64,000 nucleotides of DNA. Source: Fredericiella sp963839515 (GTDB lineage: Bacteria; Chloroflexota; Anaerolineae; Caldilineales; Caldilineaceae). Shown here in pieces: positions 34,375 to 43,168 of this stretch; position 1 is the stretch's first letter, and the number at the start of each line of letters is the position of its first letter. The DNA lies in the NCBI GenBank assembly GCA_963839515.1, contig CAWIVN010000001.1, forward strand, positions 378,370 to 442,369, given 5' to 3'. Below the pieces are notes generated by a model, which was given only the letters and a program-made list of their open reading frames with translations, had not been told where the DNA came from and ran no database searches. Both the position numbers and the translations under genes were made by a program.

Positions 34375-34857
34375 GTGACAAAAGAAAAAGAGGCGGTGCG
34401 TGGCCCGCGCACAGTGGCGACCAATCGCAAGGCGCGCCACGAATATTTCATCGAGGAAATCTACGAGGCCGGCATTGTGCTTACCGGCACCGAAATCAAG
34501 TCGGTGCGCGCCGGCAAAGTGAGCTTGCAGGATGGGTTTGTGTTGGTCAAGGGCAGCGAGGCATGGCTGCTCAACGTGCATATTGCCCACTACGAACAGG
34601 GCAACCGTTTTAATCACGTCGAGGTGCGCGACCGCAAGCTGCTGCTCAAACGCCGCGAGATCGCCCAACTGCTTGTCTCTGCCACGCAGCGCAACTTCAC
34701 GATCGTGCCGCTGCGCATGTACATTACCGAGCGCGGCCTGGCTAAGGTCGAGATCGGCGTCGCTCGCGGCAAGCAGCTGCACGATAAGCGCGACAGTATC
34801 GCCGAGCGTGAAAGCGAGCGCAATCTGCGCCGCGTGCTCAAAGGGGATCGGCAGTAA
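34375..34857 (+). CDS. smpB: SsrA-binding protein
   Basis: SmpB binds tmRNA and takes it to stalled ribosomes. The 160-residue protein has the family pattern TVATNRKARHEYFIEEIYEAGI, LTGTEIKSVRAGKVSLQDGFV, the NPxx-like INVHIAHYEQGN variant (here LNVHIAHYEQGNRFNH) and a basic C-terminal tail with GKQLHDKRDSIAERESER (parts cited). The usual HNPHISPYEQGN-type block is thus slightly changed. The start codon is GTG. No ssrA gene was found next to it. The TGT paralogue begins 8 bp downstream, so they form an operon. Confidence 0.95.
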   Translation: MTKEKEAVRGPRTVATNRKARHEYFIEEIYEAGIVLTGTEIKSVRAGKVSLQDGFVLVKGSEAWLLNVHIAHYEQGNRFNHVEVRDRKLLLKRREIAQLLVSATQRNFTIVPLRMYITERGLAKVEIGVARGKQLHDKRDSIAERESERNLRRVLKGDRQ

Positions 34858-34865
34858 CGCAAGCC

Positions 34866-35963
34866 ATGTCCTCTCCTCTCCGTTTGCCGCATGGCGATCT
34901 CGAGCTGCCGACCTTTTTGCCCGACGCCACGTTGGGCGTGGTGCGCGCCGTTGACAGCGTAGACGTGGCCAACTGCGGTATACGCGGCGTGGTAATGAAC
35001 ACCTTTCACCTGATGCAGCACCCTGGCTCGTCGACGGTCCAGGCGTTAGGCGGCCTGCACCGCATGAGCGGCTGGGGTGGGCCGATCATCACTGACTCGG
35101 GCGGCTTCCAGGCCTACTCGCTGATCAGCGAGAACCCGCGTTTTGGCACGATGACCGAAGACGGCATCACAATTCGCCCTGAAGGCAGCGACCGCAAGTT
35201 TCAGTTGACACCCGAAAAGTGTGTGCAGTTGCAGGTTGCCTATGGCACAGACGTGGTCATGTGTCTGGACCAGTGCACACACGTCGACGACCCACTTGCC
35301 TTGCAGGAGTTGGCCGTGCGCCGCACCGTGGCATGGGCCAGGCGCTGCCGCGCCGAGTTTGACCGCCTGATGGCACAGAAGCGGCTGCCGCAAGACCAGC
35401 GCCCGCACCTGTTTGGTGTGGTGCAGGGCGGCGGTTCGCCTGAACTGCGCACTGAATGCGCCGCCGCCTTGTTGGAGATCGGCTTTGACGGCTACGGTTA
35501 TGGTGGTTGGCCGCTGGACGCCGAAGGTCAGTTGGTGGACCAGATGCTGCGCATCACGCGCTCTCTGATTCCACTGAAGTTCCCCATGCATGCCCTAGGT
35601 ATCGGCCACCCTGCCAATATCACTGCGTGCGTGGCGCTTGGCTATGGGGTTTTCGACAGCGCCCTACCGACGCGCGACGCCCGCCGCGGCCGCCTCTATG
35701 TCATGGCGGGCGACCCTTCCTCTGGCAGTACTGGTTGGTTTCGTTTCTTGTATGTTACCGATGACAAATACATCAAGGCTGCCGAGCCGGTGGACCCCAG
35801 CTGTGATTGTCTCACCTGCACGCATTATTCGCGGGGCTATTTGCGCCACTTGTACCGCGCCAACGAAGCCGCCTTTCAGCGGCTGGCCACGCTGCACAAC
35901 CTGCGCTTCATGAGCCGCTTGATGGCGGTGCTGCGAACGCATCTGCAGGTGGCGGATGAGTGA
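34866..35963 (+). CDS. tRNA-guanine transglycosylase paralogue with atypical specificity loop
   Basis: TGT enzymes swap guanine 34 (or G15 in archaea) of tRNA for a 7-deazaguanine. The 365-residue protein has the general-base motif TDSGGFQ, the nucleophile region FDSALPTRDARRG, and the zinc site CDCLTCTHYSRGYLRHL. In bacterial TGT the preQ1-binding loop is GGLAVGE; here the matching place reads YGYGGWPLD. GVVQGG is present. It lies 8 bp after smpB and overlaps the rRNA methyltransferase gene by 8 bp. Possible meanings are queuine or another base as substrate, or a different RNA target. The gene has no queuosine-synthesis partner in this window. Confidence 0.85.
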   Translation: MSSPLRLPHGDLELPTFLPDATLGVVRAVDSVDVANCGIRGVVMNTFHLMQHPGSSTVQALGGLHRMSGWGGPIITDSGGFQAYSLISENPRFGTMTEDGITIRPEGSDRKFQLTPEKCVQLQVAYGTDVVMCLDQCTHVDDPLALQELAVRRTVAWARRCRAEFDRLMAQKRLPQDQRPHLFGVVQGGGSPELRTECAAALLEIGFDGYGYGGWPLDAEGQLVDQMLRITRSLIPLKFPMHALGIGHPANITACVALGYGVFDSALPTRDARRGRLYVMAGDPSSGSTGWFRFLYVTDDKYIKAAEPVDPSCDCLTCTHYSRGYLRHLYRANEAAFQRLATLHNLRFMSRLMAVLRTHLQVADE

Positions 35964-36789
35964 TACACCGCAGCCGCTTGGCCCAGCCATAGCCCCCCAG
36001 CTCGCAGCCCAGGTCGCGGCGACGGTGCTTGCAAGTGCCAAGTACCGTAACATCGACCCCAGGCTGATAGAGGGGCTGGTTGCGCGCGAACTGGCGACGG
36101 GTGCGCGGCCAAAAGAAGCTGCCAAGGCCGTCAAGAACAAGCTGCACCAGGTTGCGGGGGCCTACCAGGTTGAGCCGCTGCAGGGCGAAGCCTGGCTTGC
36201 AGAGGTGCACGAATTCGTACAGCAAGGCGCCGACCTGCGCCCGCTCTGCCGTGCGGAGATGGCGCGCCATGCCTCGACACGCGAGCGCTTGCCCATCCTC
36301 GACGAGTTCTATGCGGCGGTCTTTGCCGGGTTACCGCCGGTGCGGTCTGTGCTTGACCTCGCCTGTGGCTTGAACCCGCTGGCGTTGCCCTGGATGGCGC
36401 TTCCTCCTGGCGCAACCTATTGGGCGTGCGATATCTATGTCGACCAGGTCGATCTGCTCAACCGTTGGTTTGCGCTGATTGGTCAACGGGGTGAGGCCTT
36501 TCTCTGCGACCTGGTGAGTGGCCGCCCTACACGCGGGGCCGACGTTGTCTTGCTGCTCAAGGCGATTCCTTGCTTGCAGCAAGTGGAGCGCGAGATCGGC
36601 CGCCGTCTGCTCGACACAATCGATACTCCCACCCTGATCGTCTCCTACCCGGCGCACAGCCTGGGAGGGCGCAAACATGGCATGCCGGAACAGTATGCAG
36701 CCCAGTTTGCCCGCCTGGTCGAAGGGCGCCCCTGGCAGATCGACACCTTTCCATTCTCGACCGAATTGGTCTTTCGCATTCGTCGCTAA
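35956..36789 (+). CDS. Rmt/FmrO-type 16S rRNA m7G1405 methyltransferase homologue
   Basis: This 277-residue protein has the full layout of aminoglycoside-resistance methyltransferases that methylate N7 of G1405 in 16S rRNA. The N-terminal helical domain contains SAKYRNIDPRLIEGLVARE and KNKLHQVAGAY. HASTRERLPILDEFY links it to the SAM fold with VLDLACGLNPLALPWM and YWACDIYVDQVDLLN. The late motif SLGGRKHGMPEQYAAQF matches the family segment SLGGRGKGME-YA. Its ATG lies inside the end of the TGT gene (8-bp overlap), and smpB is just before that, so it appears to be a stable chromosomal gene in an RNA operon, not a mobile cassette. Whether it gives resistance or serves normal ribosome modification is open. 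Confidence 0.85.
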   Translation: MSDTPQPLGPAIAPQLAAQVAATVLASAKYRNIDPRLIEGLVARELATGARPKEAAKAVKNKLHQVAGAYQVEPLQGEAWLAEVHEFVQQGADLRPLCRAEMARHASTRERLPILDEFYAAVFAGLPPVRSVLDLACGLNPLALPWMALPPGATYWACDIYVDQVDLLNRWFALIGQRGEAFLCDLVSGRPTRGADVVLLLKAIPCLQQVEREIGRRLLDTIDTPTLIVSYPAHSLGGRKHGMPEQYAAQFARLVEGRPWQIDTFPFSTELVFRIRR

Positions 36790-36804
36790 CAGAAGGGGGT
36801 GAGC

Positions 36805-37776
36805 ATGGCGCGTACGCAAGCAACAGGCAGATCGACTGGCAAGCCCCCAGGCAAGTCCCCGGTCGTCGAGCAACTGCACGCATTATCTGCCGACCCTGCC
36901 GCACAAGCGGAATACGCTGCCGGCCTGTTGCAGGGGCAGCATGGCAAGGACGTCATGCAGGCCGCCCTTACCATATTGGCCGAACGACCAAACCGTGCGG
37001 CGCGTGAACCCATTCTGCACCTCTTCGCCCGCTACTCCGCCGACAAGGGTGTGCGTGATCAGGGGGCCTACTTTCGGCGCAGTCTGCTCGACGCCTTGCG
37101 TCCCTTAGCGGTGCGCGCCGACGCCGAACTGCTGGCGCAGGCTGCGGCCAGCTACGAGTTCTGGCCGCCGGACTTCGCCGAGGATGCCGTGCTGTTGCGT
37201 TCCTCAGCCCTGGTGGCTTTGGCCGAGGTGGACGAAGACCTGGCGCGCTTTCATGCCGCACGCTTGCTCGTCGATCCCTACGTGCAGCCGATGTCGGGCG
37301 AGCCGGCCATGACCGCTGCGCGCGTGCTTGGCATCCTTGGCGAACAGACCGTGCTCTGGTCGTATGTGTTCGCCCAGGAGACACCGCGCTACCCCGAAGT
37401 CACGGCCGAATGCTTGCGCCAGTTGGTCGTCTTACCCGAATCCCTGCTCCCGGCGCTGCTCGCGCGTTACAGTGAGAAGCCGCCGTCGGCCGTGCTGCTT
37501 GGCCTGGTGGACCTGCTCATCAACCATCGCACGGGACCGCACGGCCGTGAGTTCTTGACCCGCCAGCTACAGACGACGCGCGATGCCGACATCTATCGTT
37601 ATATCGCCATGACCATGGTGGCTTCCGGCAAACCGCCGCTATTGGAAGACTTACTGGCAGCAGCCAAAACCGCCCAGGACAAGCGCAAGCTTGCCATCCT
37701 GGCCGAGGCATTTGACTTATTGGCCCATCAGCCGCAATTTCGCACTGCTGCCGCAGACATTCGACGGAGAATCTGA
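36805..37776 (+). CDS. HEAT-like helical-repeat protein of unknown function
   Basis: The 323-residue product is almost all alpha-helical in pattern, with Ala/Leu-rich amphipathic repeats about 35-40 residues long (AALTILAERPNRAAREPIL, LLDALRPLAVRADAELLAQ, AARVLGILGEQTVLWSYVF and similar), the style of HEAT/armadillo scaffolds. The N-terminus is basic and Pro/Gly-rich. ATG 36805 is preferred over GTG 36799 because AAGGGGG precedes it at 6-8 nt. It follows the methyltransferase by 15 bp and precedes menA by 4 bp, so it is in an operon. No catalytic motif. Confidence 0.7.
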   Translation: MARTQATGRSTGKPPGKSPVVEQLHALSADPAAQAEYAAGLLQGQHGKDVMQAALTILAERPNRAAREPILHLFARYSADKGVRDQGAYFRRSLLDALRPLAVRADAELLAQAAASYEFWPPDFAEDAVLLRSSALVALAEVDEDLARFHAARLLVDPYVQPMSGEPAMTAARVLGILGEQTVLWSYVFAQETPRYPEVTAECLRQLVVLPESLLPALLARYSEKPPSAVLLGLVDLLINHRTGPHGREFLTRQLQTTRDADIYRYIAMTMVASGKPPLLEDLLAAAKTAQDKRKLAILAEAFDLLAHQPQFRTAAADIRRRI

Positions 37777-37780
37777 CCCC

Positions 37781-38680
37781 ATGGCGTCACAAGCACCCGC
37801 CATCACAAAACGCCAGGCCTGGATCCTCGCCGCGCGCCCCAAGACGCTTCCCGCTGCCTTGTCGCCGGTTGTCGTCGGTGCAGCGCTAGCCACCGCTGCC
37901 GGCACGTTCGACCTCTTCCCTGCACTCGCCGCCGCACTCGGCGCGCTGCTGCTGCAAATCCTAAGCAACTTTGCGAATGACTATTCCGATTTCTTTCGCG
38001 GGGCCGATACTGCCGATCGCCTTGGCCCGGTGCGCGTCACAGCCGGTGGTTTGATTTCGCCGCAGCAACTGCGACTGGGCATTATCGTGGTCATTGCCTT
38101 GTCGGTCGTGGTCGGCCTGTACCTGGTTTGGGTGGGCGGCTGGCCGATCCTGGCCATCGGCGTTGCGGCTATCCTGGCCGCGCTGGCCTATACCGGCGGG
38201 CCCTTCCCGTTTGGCTACTATGGCTTGGGCGAACTCTTTGTCTTTCTCTTCTTTGGCGTCGCTGCCGTCTGTGGCACGTACTATGTGCAGGCGCATAGCG
38301 TGCCGTGGGCGGTGCTCGTCGCCTCGGTTCCGGTTGGCTTGCTGGTGACGGGCATCCTCGTCGTCAACAACTACCGCGATATCGACACCGACCGCCGCGC
38401 CGGCAAACGCACCTTGGCCGTGCGCATGGGGCGCCGCGGCGCGCGCATTGAGTACGTTGCCGTTCTGGTCCTGGCTTATCTCGTCCCACCCTTGCTGTGG
38501 CTGGGCTTTCAATTTTCGCCGTGGGTATTATTGCCCTGGGTAACGGCGCCGCTGGCCGTACAGTTGGTAGGCACGCTGAACCGAGCAACCGACGGCCCCA
38601 CGCTCAACAAGACGCTGGCCGGAACGGCGCGCCTTGGCCTGCTGTTCAGCCTGCTGTTTGCCGCGGGGATTCTGCTGTAG
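37781..38680 (+). CDS. menA: 1,4-dihydroxy-2-naphthoate polyprenyltransferase
   Basis: MenA joins a polyprenyl chain to dihydroxynaphthoate in the membrane, the step before the final methylation of menaquinone. The 299-residue protein has about eight to nine membrane helices, the opening ARPKTLPAALSPVVVG, the first Asp-rich motif NDYSDFFRGADT and the second NNYRDIDTDRRAGKRTLAVRMG. The start at 37781 lies 4 bp after the helical-repeat gene. menE is 2.6 kb downstream. This points to menaquinone as the respiratory quinone. Confidence 0.93.
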   Translation: MASQAPAITKRQAWILAARPKTLPAALSPVVVGAALATAAGTFDLFPALAAALGALLLQILSNFANDYSDFFRGADTADRLGPVRVTAGGLISPQQLRLGIIVVIALSVVVGLYLVWVGGWPILAIGVAAILAALAYTGGPFPFGYYGLGELFVFLFFGVAAVCGTYYVQAHSVPWAVLVASVPVGLLVTGILVVNNYRDIDTDRRAGKRTLAVRMGRRGARIEYVAVLVLAYLVPPLLWLGFQFSPWVLLPWVTAPLAVQLVGTLNRATDGPTLNKTLAGTARLGLLFSLLFAAGILL

Positions 38681-38778
38681 AACGCAAAGCCCCTAGCTCA
38701 TATGCCAACCACTGCGCAGGTCCCGGCACCGGCGTGACGCCCAGCGCATGTGCCAGGTTCGCGCCCGCTACCGTGCCA

Positions 38779-39591
38779 CTAGGCAAGGCGTTCGCCTACC
38801 CAGGTGACGTCCCTCACCTTGCCGGCTGGACTGCCCATTCTGCGCAGCGACTGCTCAAACCCCCCTATTGAGCCACTTGTGAAGTAGACGTTGCTGCCCT
38901 GGCGCCCGTCTTTGGCACTGGTCTGCCCGTTTACTGTGGCAAGTACGCGTTCCACCTGGCGCGCTACGGCCGCCGACGGGTCGATCACACGCACACCTGG
39001 GCCGCAAATGCGTTCCAGCAGCGGCCGTACGAACGGATAGTGTGTGCACCCTAGCACGAGAGCATCAATGTTGCGCGCCAGCAGCGGTTGGACCCAACCG
39101 CGCAACATCGCTTCGGTGCGGGGCGTCTCCAGTTCACCTGCCTCGATCTGCTCGACGAGACCGGGGCAGACTTGTGGGATTACCTCGACGCCGTGGGCGA
39201 AACGCTCTACGACCGAGGCAAACAGCGCGCCCTGGAAAGTGGCCTGCGTGGCCAGCACTGCCACGACACCTGTGTGCGAGTGTTCGGCGGCCGGCTTGAC
39301 CGCAGGCTCCATCCCGACAAACGGAGTTGCAGGGAGGACGGCGCGCAATTCATGCAATGCTGCCGCCGAGGCCGTGTTGCAGGCCACGACGATCGCTTGC
39401 GCCCCTCGTTCGATCAGAAAGCGGGATATGCCAAACGAAAAGGCGCGCACCTCTTGCAGGGGGCGCGGGCCATACGGCACATGAGCAGAATCCGCTGTGT
39501 AGAGCAGGTCGACGCCGGGCAGCCGCTCACGCACGGCAGCCAACACCGATAGCCCGCCTACGCCCGAGTCAAAGATGCCGATGGTCGCCAT
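38779..39591 (-). CDS. murI: Glutamate racemase
   Basis: MurI makes D-glutamate for peptidoglycan. The 270-residue protein starts MATIGIFDSGVGGLSV and has both catalytic cysteines in VACNTASAAAL and LGCTHYPFVRPL, plus YGPRPLQEV. The start at 39591 fits the family start exactly and lies six bases below a -10 box, so the mRNA is probably leaderless. It is divergent from the aminotransferase gene at 39686. Confidence 0.95.
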   Translation of the reverse strand: MATIGIFDSGVGGLSVLAAVRERLPGVDLLYTADSAHVPYGPRPLQEVRAFSFGISRFLIERGAQAIVVACNTASAAALHELRAVLPATPFVGMEPAVKPAAEHSHTGVVAVLATQATFQGALFASVVERFAHGVEVIPQVCPGLVEQIEAGELETPRTEAMLRGWVQPLLARNIDALVLGCTHYPFVRPLLERICGPGVRVIDPSAAVARQVERVLATVNGQTSAKDGRQGSNVYFTSGSIGGFEQSLRRMGSPAGKVRDVTWVGERLA

Positions 39592-39597
39592 AGGCCG

Positions 39598-39626
39598 ATC
39601 ATAGCGCCGCGCAGAGAGAAAAACAA
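39598..39626 (-). promoter_or_regulatory. Promoter of murI, leaderless
   Basis: On the minus strand TTGTTT (39626-39621) and TATGAT (39603-39598) are separated by 17 bp. The ATG begins only 6 nt after the -10, so transcription would start at or within one or two bases of the start codon. Confidence 0.6.
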
Positions 39627-39646
39627 CCTGGCCGCTATCCTTGCGG

Positions 39647-39652
39647 TAAAAT
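39647..39652 (+). promoter_or_regulatory. Candidate -10 box of the aminotransferase gene
   Basis: TAAAAT lies 34 bp before the ATG at 39686, back to back with the murI promoter. AAGGA lies between it and the start codon. No clear -35. Confidence 0.4.
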
Positions 39653-39685
39653 AACGAAAAACCGAGCACTACAAGGACTTGAACG

Positions 39686-41206
39686 ATGCCCAATTTCTAC
39701 GGAAGCCTGGAAGCTGCACAGGGCTGCTATTCACCTCTCCACTACGACAACGCCTTGCAGGAATTCTTGGGGCGATTTCCCACCTATGCTGCCACCACCC
39801 AATTGGATGCCCTGCGCGCCGCAGAATATGGCCGGCTCGACCGTCTTGGGCATGTGTATCTCGACTACACGGGCGGGGGTCTCTATGCCGAGTCACAGCT
39901 GCGTGACCACCTGCAACTGCTGGCCGGCAATGTCTTTGGCAACCCGCATTCGAACAACCCGACCTCATTGGCGATGACCAGGCTGGTCGAGAGCGCTCGC
40001 CGCGCCGTGCTCGACTTCTTCGCCGCCGACCCGGACGAATACACTGTCGTTTTTACGCCCAATGCCAGCGGCGCGCTCAAGCTCGTGGGCGAGTCCTACC
40101 CTTTTACCGACGAGAGCCGCTACCTGGTTGCCTATGATAACCACAACTCGGTCAACGGCATCCGCGAGTATGCCCGTGCGCATGGCGCCCAGGTGACCTA
40201 TGTGCCGACCGTCCCCCCAGAGCTTCGCCTCGATCCACACACGATTGCCGCGCAGTTGGTCAAGGCCGACCGCAGCGCTGCCAATCTGTTTGCCTATCCC
40301 GCCCAGTCCAACTTTAGCGGCGTTCAGCATCCCCTGGAGTGGGTAGAGGAGGCACAGGCCCACGGTTGGGATGTGCTGCTTGACTGCGCCGCCTTTGCGC
40401 CGACCAACTGCCTGCGCCTGGACAAAGTCAAGCCGGACTTTGTGCCGCTCTCCTTCTACAAGATGTTCGGCTACCCAACCGGCGTCGGCGCCCTCATCGC
40501 CCGGCGCGCAACATTGGCCAAACTGCGGCGGCCATGGTTTGCCGGCGGGACGATCACAATTGCATCGGTGCAGGGTGAGGGTTGGCATTACCTCATACCA
40601 GGCGAGGCAGGCTTTGAGGACGGTACCGTCAATTATCTTAGCCTGCCGGCTGTCGAAACCGGTCTGCATCACCTGCAGCAGGCCGGCATCGACGCGATTC
40701 ACGAACGGGCGTCGTCTCTCACTGCATGGCTGCTGGAGCAATTGGGAGCACTGCACCACGACAACGGTGCTCCACTCGTGCGTATCTTTGGCCCGCAGAA
40801 GGTCGATCGCCGCGGCAGCACGGTGGCCTTTTACCTGCTCGATCCGGCCGGCGATACGTTTGACGTGCGGCAGGTGGAAGCGTTGGCGGGCGAGCAGCGC
40901 ATTTCCCTGCGCACCGGCTGCTTCTGCAATCCAGGCGACGGCGAAGTGGCGCACGACCTGCGCCGCGAGGAAATGGCCCAGTGCTTTGTCAGCCAATCCC
41001 CAGTTTCCTACAGCCAGTTCTTTGCGCTCATCCACGATCGCACCGGCAAGACGCCCAGCACGATCCGTGTCTCGCTCGGCATCGTCTCCAACTTTGCCGA
41101 CGTCTATCGCTTTCTGGAATTTGTCACCACATTTCGCAACCGCCGTGCCGGCGAGATCGGTGGCGCCGACCTTATCGACCGCCATCACACCCCCGATGCA
41201 GCCTAA
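39686..41206 (+). CDS. Class V aminotransferase, cysteine-desulfurase / Moco-sulfurase-like
   Basis: The 506-residue PLP enzyme shows the order of the Moco sulfurase/NifS family: YLDYTGGGLY at the N-terminus, NPHSNNPTS, the PLP Asp in VLLDCAAFAPTN, the Schiff-base Lys in SFYKMFGYPTGVGAL and a reactive-Cys motif RTGCFCNPG near residue 410. This matches the aminotransferase domain of MOCOS-type proteins, without the MOSC domain. Role: sulfur transfer from cysteine. A molybdoenzyme is encoded in this window, but of the DMSO reductase type, which may also need a sulfurated cofactor. Substrate and acceptor remain inferred. Confidence 0.85.
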   Translation: MPNFYGSLEAAQGCYSPLHYDNALQEFLGRFPTYAATTQLDALRAAEYGRLDRLGHVYLDYTGGGLYAESQLRDHLQLLAGNVFGNPHSNNPTSLAMTRLVESARRAVLDFFAADPDEYTVVFTPNASGALKLVGESYPFTDESRYLVAYDNHNSVNGIREYARAHGAQVTYVPTVPPELRLDPHTIAAQLVKADRSAANLFAYPAQSNFSGVQHPLEWVEEAQAHGWDVLLDCAAFAPTNCLRLDKVKPDFVPLSFYKMFGYPTGVGALIARRATLAKLRRPWFAGGTITIASVQGEGWHYLIPGEAGFEDGTVNYLSLPAVETGLHHLQQAGIDAIHERASSLTAWLLEQLGALHHDNGAPLVRIFGPQKVDRRGSTVAFYLLDPAGDTFDVRQVEALAGEQRISLRTGCFCNPGDGEVAHDLRREEMAQCFVSQSPVSYSQFFALIHDRTGKTPSTIRVSLGIVSNFADVYRFLEFVTTFRNRRAGEIGGADLIDRHHTPDAA

Positions 41207-41316
41207 AGCACCTGCGTGCCACACTCGTCTCCTCCAAGGCTCCCCTGCCAGGATCCTGGTTGTCGGCGTGGCGAAAACGCCTTGCGTGCGGACGTGAATC
41301 CTCCGGCAAAATAGTA

Positions 41317-42558
41317 ATGGACATGCCTGATATCATGCCGCAAGATCCATCTTCTGCCTCCCTCGTCGTGGCCGGCCGTCATTACGACCAGCAGCAAGTG
41401 CTTGCCTGGGATGAGGCGCAGGCTGGGCCAACGCTGAGCGAAAATGACCGTGCAACACTCCAATTTGCCCATGAATGGCTGTGGGGCTCGCAGCGCTTCG
41501 CCCTGCAAACCTCAGGCTCGACCGGGGCGCCCAAGCCCATCTACCTGGAACGCAGCCAGATGGAGGCCAGCGCCCGCGCCACCGGAACTGCCCTTAGCTT
41601 GCGCCCCGGCCAACAAGCACTGGTTTGCCTGCCCACGCGCTATGTCGCCGGCCGCATGATGCTCGTGCGCGGCTTTGTGCTCGGCCTGTCCATGCACGTG
41701 GTCGAGCCCACCTCCGATCCCTTCGCCACCCTCGAAGTCTCGGTGCGTCCGGACTTTGCCGCCTTCATCCCTCTCCAAATGCAGGCACTTCTAGACATAG
41801 CCCTCATGGCGCCCAGCGACTCCTGCTACAGCGACGACACGGCCGCTGCCTTCCGCTATCGCCGCCTGCTTGAAGGCATGCAGGCAATCCTCATCGGCGG
41901 CGGCCCCGTCAGTGAAAGTTTACATAACAATATTCAGCGGCTTTCTGCACCCGTCTATCATACCTATGGCATGACCGAGACAGCCACCCATGTCGCACTG
42001 CGCCGTCTGAACGGTCCCCAGAGGTCCGATGCGTTCGTGCCTCTGCCGGGCGTCGAACTGGCGCTAGACGACCGCGGCTGCCTTGCCATCCGTGGCGCGG
42101 TGACGGCTGACGCGTGGCTGCAGACCAATGACATGGTCGCTCTGCGTGCCGACGGCTCATTCATATGGTTGGGGCGCTGGGACAACGTGATCAACAGCGG
42201 TGGGGTAAAGGTGCAAATTGAGGCGGTCGAGGCCAGCGTCGCAGCCCTGCAGGCGCGCCGGCCCGAGCTCGCCTGGGCAGGCCGCCGCCTGGCCATTGCC
42301 GGCCTGCCCGACGAACGACTAGGTCAAGTAGTGACTCTCGTGGTAGAGGGACCACCACTTGCAGCCGCTGAAGAAACGGCCATCCAAGGCACGCTGCGCG
42401 CGGAACTGGATCGTTTCGCCGTTCCGCGCCGTTTTGCCTATCTGGCACAGTTGCCACAGACGCCAACTGACAAGATCGACCGCAGTGTCCTGTCGGCTAT
42501 GCTGGCCGGTCGCCTAAATCCCCCTGTCGATCCAACTGCATCCGGCTCGACAGGATAA
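41317..42558 (+). CDS. menE: o-Succinylbenzoate-CoA ligase-like AMP-forming enzyme
   Basis: The 413-residue protein is a short member of the ANL superfamily: P-loop motif QTSGSTGAPKPIYLE, YGMTETATHVALR, LGRWDNVINSGGVKV and the C-terminal catalytic Lys in TPTDKIDRS. The short N-terminal domain and the SGGVKV wording are typical of MenE, which activates o-succinylbenzoate in menaquinone synthesis. The start at 41317 is the first ATG of the family part; no clear Shine-Dalgarno is visible. Its 3' end overlaps the SpoU methylase gene of the other strand by 62 bp. menA lies upstream. Confidence 0.85.
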   Translation: MDMPDIMPQDPSSASLVVAGRHYDQQQVLAWDEAQAGPTLSENDRATLQFAHEWLWGSQRFALQTSGSTGAPKPIYLERSQMEASARATGTALSLRPGQQALVCLPTRYVAGRMMLVRGFVLGLSMHVVEPTSDPFATLEVSVRPDFAAFIPLQMQALLDIALMAPSDSCYSDDTAAAFRYRRLLEGMQAILIGGGPVSESLHNNIQRLSAPVYHTYGMTETATHVALRRLNGPQRSDAFVPLPGVELALDDRGCLAIRGAVTADAWLQTNDMVALRADGSFIWLGRWDNVINSGGVKVQIEAVEASVAALQARRPELAWAGRRLAIAGLPDERLGQVVTLVVEGPPLAAAEETAIQGTLRAELDRFAVPRRFAYLAQLPQTPTDKIDRSVLSAMLAGRLNPPVDPTASGSTG

Positions 42559-43168
42559 GGGCGGCGATCCCGAACGCCGTGGCTACGTTGAGTGAACGTT
42601 TGACGCCTCGCATCGGTATCGCAACCGTGCGCTCGCACAGCCGCAGCAAGTCCGGATCGACGCCTGTCACTTCGCTGCCTACGATCAGCATCGTGTGTGG
42701 GAGTGGCGGAGATACATCAAAGAGCGATACCGCTCGCCTACCCTCTTCCAGCGCCCATAAGTGATGGCCCATCGCCTGCAGCCGCTGCGCAAGATCCACG
42801 GCGTTGGGCCAGGCTTCCCAACGCATGGACATGTGTGCCCCCAGCGCCGTCTTCGCCAGCTTGGGATTGTCGGGCGTGGGCGTCACGCCGCACAAATACA
42901 GCGTATCAAACCCCGCGCCGTCGGCGCTGCGAAAGATCGAGCCCACGTTGTACACGCTGCGTACATTGTCGAGCAGCGCATGCAACTTCAGAGTCACTTT
43001 CGCGTCGCCAGCCACGTGCCGTTCTGCCTCCTGCTGCAGGAACTTGTGGGAATGGAGGACCGGGGCGTGGCATGCTGGGCAACGACTATACGCTTTGTCC
43101 CCAAAGCTGGCTGGGTAGCGCAGCCGGCACTCCCGATTGCTGCACTCACAGATGGCGTAGCCGATCAT
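42497..43168 (-). CDS. SpoU/TrmH-family RNA 2'-O-methyltransferase with N-terminal zinc ribbon
   Basis: The 223-residue protein begins with a four-Cys ribbon-like segment (CECSNREC and CPAC) that may bind zinc. The SPOUT domain has NVRSVYNVGSIFRSADGAG (motif 1), LIVGSEVTGVDPDLL (motif 2) and IPMRGVKRSLNVATAFGIAAL (motif 3), the trefoil knot of 2'-O-ribose methylases. RNA target unknown. Its ATG overlaps the stop of the HD-domain gene by 4 bp. The overlap with menE at the 3' ends is 62 bp. Confidence 0.88.
   Translation of the reverse strand: MIGYAICECSNRECRLRYPASFGDKAYSRCPACHAPVLHSHKFLQQEAERHVAGDAKVTLKLHALLDNVRSVYNVGSIFRSADGAGFDTLYLCGVTPTPDNPKLAKTALGAHMSMRWEAWPNAVDLAQRLQAMGHHLWALEEGRRAVSLFDVSPPLPHTMLIVGSEVTGVDPDLLRLCERTVAIPMRGVKRSLNVATAFGIAALILSSRMQLDRQGDLGDRPA

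Noticed and set aside
35956..36789. Recent acquisition of the Rmt-like gene by a mobile element
   Set aside because: It overlaps the upstream gene, has the same codon style as its neighbours and no transposase, integron or repeats are near.
38681..38778. Minus-strand sequence after murI reading ANLAHALGVTPVPGPAQWLAYE
   Set aside because: It lies beyond the murI stop in another frame, has no start, and I could not link it to a family; too short to call a remnant.
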